Source: Diphasiastrum complanatum
Lineage: Eukaryota > Streptophyta > Lycopodiopsida > Lycopodiales > Lycopodiaceae
DNA: 64,000 nt
Direction: 5' to 3'
Assembly (NCBI GenBank): GCA_029204225.1
Contig: CM055098.1
Location: forward strand, 9,465,746 to 9,529,745
The position numbers and the translations under genes were made by a program. Shown piece by piece: positions 56,650 to 64,000 of this stretch. Numbering within the stretch: the stretch's first letter is position 1; each line of letters opens with the position of its first letter. A model generated the notes under the pieces. The model had not been told where the DNA came from and ran no database searches. It worked only from the letters and a program-made list of their open reading frames with translations.

Positions 56650-57262
56650 CAAAAGGGAGAGACGAAGGAAAAGGTGAGAGTCGAGATAGAGAGAGAAAAA
56701 AAAAAGAAGCGAAGGCAAAAGGAAAGGGCGAGAGAGAGAGAACGATCCAGCGTCTTCGATTGCGATCCAGAATTTTGGATGCTTGTATTTTTATGAACTT
56801 ACGAGTTTCTGCTTTCAATTGAATGTGTTTTTGCTTCTAGATCCTTCTTCTGGGGTCGGCAATTCTGTTTTTCATACCAATTTAGAAGATCATAGGCACG
56901 TAAATACAAAAAAGTACAGCAGGAAGGGCTTTAGTAGTTCAAGCAGGAACAAAAAAGGCTTGCTTGCTTTTAGATTCTTCTTCTGAGGTCTACAGTTGTG
57001 TTTTTCATACCAATTCTGAAGATCGTAGACACGTAAGTACAGAAAATTAGACAAGACAGGCTTTCAGTAGTTGAAAGGAGAAACAAAAGGCTCTTCAGAT
57101 CACGGAAGGCTGGTTAGATTTGCTCTTCTGCTTTTATTCGCTCTGTTTTGTTTCAGATTTGTAAGCGAGGCTGTTTTCTGTTCTAATTTTGAACGTCATA
57201 TACACATGAATATAGCAAAATAGACAAGGAAAGCCTTTAGTAGTTCAAGTAAGAAAGACAAG
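56650..57262 (+). repeat. GA-rich leader and three degenerate ~130-bp tandem repeats
   Basis: A GA-rich stretch (56650-56745) is followed by three related units starting near 56828, 56956 and 57147. Each has an AGATTCTTCTTCTG-like start, a TTTTTCATACCAATT-like centre, an ACACGTAA/ATACAC block and a TTTAGTAGTTCAAG end. They occupy the transcribed leader region of the PP2C gene and may be exonic or lie in a leader intron. Confidence 0.6.
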
Positions 57263-57422
57263 GCGCTTGCAGGCTGTTTGGATTTCCTCTGTTGTTGTGG
57301 AATTTATGAGGAGGAGTGGCGAAGCCTGATTTGTTGTGCAGAATTTTGTGTCACAAAAGTTTGTGGCAGTAAAACCCTAGGAGTCAAGATAGGTGACTAC
57401 ATGATTCATAGCAGCGTGTGGT

Positions 57423-60400
57423 ATGGCAGCAGGCACAGAAATTCCGCAGGCTACATGTGTTTTAGGAGGAGGGGCATACAGTTCCCTCCCTTTGGACTCG
57501 GTGCCCACCACAAACGAGAGCAGCGTTGCGGCGGATAAGAATGCTTGCGAGGAGACGGAAATTTCTGATCTGGAAGGAAAAGTTGCATCTTGCAATATTG
57601 AACCCATCCTCTGCTGCAACGGCTTCCCCTTTGTGTCCGTGTCTTCGCAGTCCCGACTGGTATGCAACAGTATACCCCTCTAGATGCTAACTTAGTAAGG
57701 TATGACACCAAAAGGTGTTCTGTCACTGTGAATTGCTATATTTTTTATATACAAGTTTTCTAACCAATTCGAAACTGGCCCATTCGCCCGCCGGACGGAG
57801 CCGATTCTGATTTGGCTTTAGTCTTTTCGAATTAGAGAATCAGATTGCCAAAAAGATTAAGGAATAAAAACTTTATTCTACTTACAGTACAGCTAAAAAC
57901 TAACTGTGGATTATGCTTTGCATATTTGAAATGCTGACCGAGTCCCGAGTCATGAGAACCTACTAAACTCTTAAAGATTACATTCTACAGCAATTGTAGA
58001 TAATCGGATTCATAATTCATCATTTGCAACGATTATTGACAATTTTGTGAAATTGAAACTGTCGTAAATCTGGACTTTAAACAAATGAGGAAGTTGCAGC
58101 TTTGAATAGTTCCAGCTCTCCAATCTACAAACATTCGTTAAGATTTATTGGACATCATGGGCCATATCAGTGTACTTTGTATGACAAACATGGGTTAAAT
58201 CATATGTTTTAACGAACATTCATCCTGTAATTTTTGCTGTTTGTTATTTGCAACAGGTTGAATGGAAATCAGAGATCCAATTTGAATCGTCAGACTCTGG
58301 CTTGAATTGGGGTCGCAGGAAGTCGGGATTCAGTGAAATCTTAGTGGTACGAGTACCGTACGACTTCTTCTTCTAAGGAACTTTTGTTGTGATCAATTTT
58401 TGCTTCTACGGTTATTTGCTATTAAACAAGTATGATCCTGCTAACAAATTTGTATATTCTGTTCCCTGGAGTGGGGGAAAATTTGAAGAGTTAATTTGGA
58501 GTTACAAGTATCAAAACTGGATCTTTTTATTCTTCCTGAGATGACTTTACTCATTCATTCTGGGGGGAAGTTCTCCCATAAAGTGAAGATGCAGTCTGCC
58601 CCATGTGATGAGCAGAAGGGAACATGATGCTTGCACTCTTTATTTGAGCTCGTGAGTGAGGCTAGTTTTGTTGTTTTGATTGTCATAATTGAAAGGGGCC
58701 AAGATGATTGAGGCTTTTTCTCCGTGATTCATTCTTTTATAGTCTGCATTCGGGTCGTCTTAGTAACACGTAATACATGTATTAGTATAATGAATTTTCG
58801 ATAACACGAAAGTAGCTCGCATCCTTTGTGGCTCTCATGCTGTTTGGGATATGCTAAGTGGCACTTATCAGGCCTTTAGCGTGTAGACTTTGATGTGACG
58901 TTCTTTAGATGGGTAAAAAGTTCAGTGGTACCACTCCAATCAGCCGCTGGTAATATTAGTAGCTTTCTTGCTGCCGGCATTCTTTAATCTATTTCAGTGG
59001 GTAGTTCGCTCTACTTGCGTATGCTTTATGTAGGTGAAATGTCTTAGGACAGCTGACAGCAGGAGTAGTGAGAATTCACAACAATGTTTCAGATAGGTAA
59101 AAAATATGCAGTGGTATGTTCACTTGTAGCTATTTTGTTACCGCCTAGTAAATTGTTGCGCACATCCCCGATTCATTCCTGCAGGAGGCCAGGGACAGTG
59201 CCCTTTTCTGGCAGCTCAATTCCTAGTCTACTTAGTTTGCATGATTTTATGAGTTCACTGTCCCAAGGCGCTTAGGACCATTAACGCTGTTAGCATTAGC
59301 GCTGAGACTTACTTTAACAAGGATATTACCAGCTGCAGAAGATGAAAGATCCAAACAGATCGAAAAAAGTACGCGAATATTTTCAAAAAAGATTTTAAGT
59401 GACAAAAACTGGAAGAAAATCGAATTGGACTTCTACACATCTTCATTAATCTGTAAAAGTGCATTAATCTCCACAAAAGTGCTAAAGAAAGGACAAAAGT
59501 GGAAACATCTGGGGAAATTGGCAAAAATCGAAAATCCAGCTGCCACCTTTTACTACTCAAAAATTAAAATGACAAAATTTTACCTATTCTTCAGCCCCAA
59601 ACGGCAAGCTATTTATATATGCAAACAAAATGAAAAAGTTGACTTTCCTGCATGACAGAAGCTACTTTTAAGAAATCAAGTCCCCTACTGAAGGCAGGAT
59701 TTTAAGTCTATAAAGTGTGTTCTCACTATGCCTCTAAAGTGTTTGGTTGTAGAAGAAATGTGTTGGTTGTAGAAGTAATGTCTACTGTACGTATTTTATC
59801 TTGTGTGGCCCCCAGGGCTATGTGTCTTTATGACATCATGTATTGTCGATTGGGTCCGGCTGTGACACGGATTAAAAGTCAGTTATATGTTGTAAGCCAA
59901 TAGCATACCATGTAAGTCACTGCCAATAGAGAGTTTGGGTTGTAGTAGTCTTTTCCATCAAATACAAATCTAAGGTCATGATCATAATCAATAATCCAAT
60001 TCCCATTGTCAGGGCTCATAACCTGTCGCAAACATAAGATCTAGGGATGCTGTACTCCTTTTCAAAAGCACAAATTCTTTGATTCCTTCGTATAATGTTG
60101 AAGCTATTTTAGAGTATTGAAAAGTATATGGACATGGCTGAATTTCAATAAATAAAGCAATGAAATTCGCGATTTCTGGAGGAAACTAAAAACTCTATTA
60201 TGGAAACAACCTTGTTCAAAATTTTCATTTAAGTCGAATAATTTTCATTGTCTTGTGATCACTAAATCACTCTAGTTACCTTTGTTTTCTATGTTTTTGA
60301 GCTACAACTTTGACTGACTACAGATCTTACCGTATGATGAACAGGATATTCCAGCTGTAGATTCCAATGGAGGCTCAAGTGTGGAATTTTTGCCAATTAT

Positions 60401-61632
60401 ACGTTCTGGAGGGTGGGCAGAAAAGGGATCCCGGCCCATCATGGAAGATGCACATGTGCGGATTGACGATCTTATAGAACACTTAGGTTTTCCTTTTGTT
60501 GGCGACAGTCCTGGGGCTTTCTATGGGGTGAGTTAACGTGGATTTTGCAGAGTCTAGCTATTGACTTTTCGGATCATATAGTTTACTTCTTATATGTTTC
60601 CCCGCTCTCTTTTCTTGAAGATGTTGGAATAAATTTTTTGGTCGGTTGGTACATTATGCCTGATGTTGAGGTTGGCTTAAATGAACATTGAACCTATTTT
60701 ATTGAAATGAATGCGTGATATGTTTTTCATTCTGCCAGGTCTTTGATGGGCATGGTGGCAAGGATGCAGCAAATTTTGTTAGAGAAAATTTGCTGAAGTT
60801 CATTGTTGAGGATTATTCATTTCCAGATGCAGTTGAAGATGCTGTTAAGCATGCCTTCCTGCAGGCTGATCATGCCTTTGCTGAAGCATGTTTGGTTGAC
60901 AGGGAACTTTCTTCGGGAACGACAGCTCTCACAGCTCTAATATTTGGAAGGTTCTTTCTCTGTCCCTCTCTCTCACACGCACACGCAAACAAGGATTTAC
61001 ATACACACAACTTATGCTGTCTCCAAATTTGCAGGATGTTGTTGGTGGCCAATGCAGGAGATTGTCGGGCAGTACTATCTAGGCGAGGAATAGCTGTGGA
61101 GATGTCAAGAGACCACAAACCTTGTTCTGTTACAGAGAAAATTCGTATCGAGTCTTTGGGGGGGTATGTGGATGATGGATACTTAAATGGCCAACTTGGT
61201 GTAGCCAGAGCATTGGGGGATTGGCACATAGACGGATTGAAAGCATCTGGTGTTGACTGTCCTCTGACTGCGGAACCAGAAATTCAGCAGGCAGTTTTGA
61301 CTGAGGAAGATGAATTCATGATCATCGGCTGTGATGGTTTGTGGGATGTTTTTACGAGCCAAAATGCTGTAGATTTTGCTCGGAAGAAGCTACAGCTGCA
61401 TAACGATCCCGAACGATGCTCTAAGGAATTAGTTGGAGAAGCATTGCGACGTGAAACTTTGGATAATCTGACAGTTTTAACAGTCTGCTTTCATGCCAGC
61501 CCACCCCCCGCTGCTGAGCCAGCACCCAGACTTGCATTAAACTCTGCTGTAAGGAGGAATATTTCGGTTGAAGGCTTCCGCAGTTTGCAACTGGTCCTGA
61601 ATGAAGTATTTGAGAGTTCTCGAGGGACATGA
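57423..61632 (+). CDS. Protein phosphatase 2C (PP2C), DBP1/PP2C22-like, five coding exons
   Basis: Metal-dependent Ser/Thr phosphatase acting in signalling. My model has exons 57423-57659, 58257-58346, 60345-60527, 60739-60950 and 61035-61632, all with GT-AG introns and compatible phases, giving 1320 nt and 439 residues. ATG 57423 has G at -3 and +4 and an in-frame TGA 18 bp upstream. The catalytic domain from about residue 122 shows all PP2C signatures in order: SRPIMEDAH, VFDGHGGKDAA (metal-binding Asp), LSSGTTALTAL, VANAGDCRAVLS, SRDHKP, GQLGVARALGDW, IIGCDGLWDVF and DNLTVLTV. The N-terminal 120 residues are less conserved and lack a signal peptide. Length and motifs resemble the plant DBP1/PP2C22/PP2C27 type rather than the ABI1 co-receptor type. 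Catalytic residues are present, so it should be active. Confidence 0.9.
57660..58256 (+). other. PP2C intron 1
   Basis: Starts GTATGC after TCCCGACTG and ends TTGCAACAG. No other feature seen. Confidence 0.7.
58347..60344 (+). other. PP2C intron 2 (2.0 kb)
   Basis: Starts GTACGA and ends GATGAACAG. Several short frames inside are not convincing. No nested element or RNA gene seen. Confidence 0.7.
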
Positions 61633-62690
61633 TCAGCTATTTGCTTTCTCTAACTCAAAAGTCGCGAGCCATTACCACATTGTTTTGTATGCATAAAGTA
61701 CCATATTAAAGGACTTTTTGTAGCTGGTGATTAAAGGAAACGCTTCACAGCTATTGATCCTCAGTTCATCTCTCGGAATATTTATCATTGTTTTTGGAAG
61801 CCTATTTCCAAAATAATAGGTTGTCTGAAGTCGAATTTAAGACGGCCGGTAGAAATTTATGCCATTTATAGTTTTGATAGAAGCCATTTTTTCACCTAGT
61901 TTGAACTGCTATATGTAAAAGCACTTACTTATATACCTGTGCTGCTATCGAAACGTCCATCTTTTTGTCGGTTCCTCATGGACAAATGGGCATTACTTCG
62001 AAGTCTCATCATTTCGGAATCTGGCCTGACAGTGGAAACTGCGCTCTTGCAGTTTACCCAACGTAACTTTTATCGTACAAATTAGTGATCGAGATCAATA
62101 ATGCAATGTGCAGACATAGCCCAAATATAATAAAAACTTGTGATCAAGTTCAATAATGCAATGTGCAGACGTAGAGAGTAACCTTTGGCAGATTGCCCCT
62201 CGTACAAGAATGCTTTAGAATCATGCTACAATCACAATGAATTACTGAATCGGCATTTACCTCTGGACATGGTTCGTATCACAATGCAACGAGTATTCTG
62301 TTCTGGGTAGTTGGCAAGATGCCTTGAACTGGGTTGCAAGGAGCAGTGTTCACTTCTGAGGTGGAGATGAATGTGGATCAAACAACTGGAGATATGTATG
62401 TGAATGAAGCACCAATAAAATTGCTGTGCCAACAGTTAATGAGTAAAAACCTTTTACGATGCCCTTGTTAGCTTAAATTGAGTCCAACATATCCGAGATA
62501 AAGGAAAATTAGATCTGACACATGTGTTGTGGTGTTCTCATTTACACATGATTATCTCTGTGCGCTAAATGCCTTTTGATGAGAGCAAGCATTTGACATG
62601 GTGCTGACATAAGCTTGGTGTAATGTAAGAGGCATGGATAATGAAAATTTTCCTCTTCTATTTTACTGGTTTTTATGCCCAATTTCTTAG
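61633..62690. other. 3' flank of PP2C; small direct repeat
   Basis: Follows the PP2C stop. Around 62086 and 62141 a 35-bp word (GTGATCGAGATCAATAATGC, then AATGTGCAGACATAG) occurs twice with small changes. A clear AATAAA signal was not identified. No gene seen. Confidence 0.5.
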
Positions 62691-62700
62691 CAAACAAATC

Positions 62701-62733
<33 letters not shown>

Positions 62734-62924
62734 TCTCCTCACATTATATAGCTATTTTTCATTTAGAAACCTTCAAAAAACCCTTTAAAAAACCCTAAAA
62801 GATAAAAAAAAAAAGTACGCACACTTTGTTTCTCTCAATCGCACTCGTGTTTCTCACCATGCATATAAATCCCTGACGCGCTCTCTCTCTCTCTGCCAAA
62901 CCTTCTAGAAAACTCTCTTTTTTT

Positions 62925-62938
62925 GGAACATTCCAGAA
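62925..62938 (+). promoter_or_regulatory. Perfect three-unit heat-shock element match
   Basis: GGAACATTCCAGAA contains GAA-nn-TTC-nn-GAA. A TTCTAGAA partial unit lies at 62903-62910, and a TATAAAT-like motif at about 62863. Confidence 0.4.
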
Positions 62939-63155
62939 ACATCTCCACCATCGCTCGTCAACAGCTCTACTACCCATCAATGGCCTAATTAAAACGCGAG
63001 AATCATGTGTTGTCCATCACTATGAACATTCTCTCTCTTCAACACCTCACTTTATTGCTATTTTTTATCCCACCCACAACCTAAAAAAAATTCTAACCCT
63101 AAATAAAAACCCTAAAAAAGCCTAAAAGTCAACACTTGCTCTCCTCTCCCTTGCT

Positions 63156-63212
<57 letters not shown>

Positions 63213-63453
63213 CTTATCTCCCTCCTCTCTCTCCCCTCGCTCATCGACTTTCTCTCTATACTCACCTTATCTCCCTCTCTCTCTCCTCACATTCTCCCTC
63301 ATCAAGAACCTCTGCTCCTCATCGACGTCCTCACAACCCGCTAGTGCTACCCATACTCATGACAACGCTTTCATACAAATAAATCACATTTCAAATAATA
63401 ACAAAATAGCAACTCATGAGCGTTCCTCTCTCTTTCTCTTTCGAATCGTGCAT

Positions 63454-63508
<55 letters not shown>

Positions 63509-63574
63509 CGCAAAACCTCTCTGTCTCTCCATCGCTCACATAGTCTCTTTCTCTCGAACTTTCAAGCGCTATGA

Positions 63575-63643
63575 TTCTAGAACATTCTCTCTTTTCAAAG
63601 TTGCAAGGATGAAGTTTTAGGGCGTTACGATTCTAGAACATTC
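63575..63643 (+). promoter_or_regulatory. Two perfect heat-shock element matches in a tandem duplication
   Basis: TTCTAGAACATTC occurs at 63575-63587 and 63631-63643, each TTC-nn-GAA-nn-TTC, one per copy of the 57-bp duplication. Confidence 0.4.
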
Positions 63644-63727
63644 TCTCTTCTCGAAGTTGCAAGGATGAAGTTTTAGGGCACACGTGGCCCAATCAAAATT
63701 TCAGAATCTCCTTTTGTCTATAACAGC

Positions 63728-63783
<56 letters not shown>

Positions 63784-63944
63784 TCTCTCTCTCTCTCTCT
63801 CAACTCACATTATTGTTATTTTTCCAGTGAAACCTAAAAAACCCTAAAAAACCCTAAGAACCCTAAAGGATTAAAAAACAGCGGCTCTCTCTCTTGTATG
63901 CACGCCTCTTCTTCTCTCTCTTGCCCTTTTATACCTTTCTCTCT

Positions 63945-63957
63945 TTCTAGAAACTTC
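63945..63957 (+). promoter_or_regulatory. Perfect heat-shock element match
   Basis: TTCTAGAAACTTC fits TTC-nn-GAA-nn-TTC and lies just before the window end, about 25 bp after a TTTTATACC TATA-like motif. A downstream gene outside the window could be its target. Confidence 0.35.
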
Positions 63958-64000
63958 TCTTTCTATGAATTTCTAAAGTCACATGTTCTCTCTCTAAAAA

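Larger units (their letters stand above)
62696..64000. repeat. CT-rich repeat array with telo-boxes and heat-shock-element matches
   Basis: Three related blocks (about 62735, 63045 and 63803) share CTCACATTATTG-CTATTTTT, then AAACCCTAA-like telo-boxes, then (CT)n tracts (62700-62737, 63163-63210, 63456-63505, 63733-63800). A 57-bp direct duplication lies at about 63568-63679. Frames here encode only Leu/Ser repeats. Sequence and spacing look like repeated promoter/leader pieces of a plant gene. The array runs off the window. Confidence 0.6.

Noticed and set aside
57278-57538. 86-codon plus-strand frame starting upstream of the PP2C ATG
   Set aside because: Out of frame with the PP2C exons and with no known motif. 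The ATG at 57423 joins in phase to all downstream exons.
60951-61034. Reading PP2C straight through between LIFGR and MLLVANAG
   Set aside because: The frame is open, but the 84 bp starts with GT, ends with TTTGCAG, and its residues (Ser/His-rich) are absent from PP2C proteins, so it is an intron.
60870-61229. 119-codon minus-strand frame
   Set aside because: Antisense shadow of PP2C exons 4 and 5.
63136-63543. 135-codon Leu/Ser-rich frame
   Set aside because: It is the CT-rich repeat array read as protein; composition is entirely simple-sequence.

Overview
The window is nuclear DNA of a land plant, most likely a vascular plant with a large, repeat-rich genome. The evidence is one spliced plant-type PP2C protein phosphatase gene, many plant Ty1/copia remnants (one with a clear initiator-Met tRNA primer site), a minus-strand Ty3/gypsy chromovirus, an Athila/Tat-type tRNA-Asp primer site, and AAACCCTAA (plant telo-box) motifs. 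I cannot name the species. I saw no rRNA, tRNA, organellar or bacterial genes.

Layout. Bases 1-20000 hold old, broken mobile elements: an LTR start at 156, an Athila/Tat-type primer site at 4478 followed by an unrecognised two-frame coding region (4875-6087), a long foldback (7671-7786), a chromovirus fragment on the minus strand (7801-11290), a very long (TA)n tract (12616-12759), broken unrecognised coding blocks (about 13030-17900), and a copia integrase fragment (18640-19230).

Bases 20000-35100 hold an intact orphan ORF (20052-20756, minus). They also hold two diverged, convergent copies of an unusual gene family (21758-23137 plus; 33345-35061 minus). Each copy has a histone-H3-like fold, then a Ser/Pro/Lys-rich linker, then a C-terminal domain that may be a Ulp1/C48-type cysteine protease. 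Both copies are broken. I consider this the most novel content. Between them lies copia element A, split in its reverse transcriptase by copia element B.

Bases 35182-53017 are one copia element (C, minus strand). Element E (37093-44149), an LTR element with a perfect 5-bp target duplication but no recognisable genes, sits inside its reverse transcriptase. Copia element D (46887-52856) sits inside its 5' LTR. A gag-RNase H deletion derivative follows at 53654-54545, then long (GT)n(GA)n microsatellites.

Bases 56170-61632 are the only convincing functional gene: a PP2C phosphatase of 439 codons in five coding exons. It has CACGTG-type motifs and a TATA box upstream and a tandem-repeat leader. 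Bases 62690-64000 are a CT-rich repeat array with telo-boxes and several perfect heat-shock-element matches, perhaps promoter-derived.

The parts do not form a pathway. The retroelements form a datable nesting series (B in A, D and E in C). The PP2C gene is an isolated signalling gene at the edge of the repeat block.
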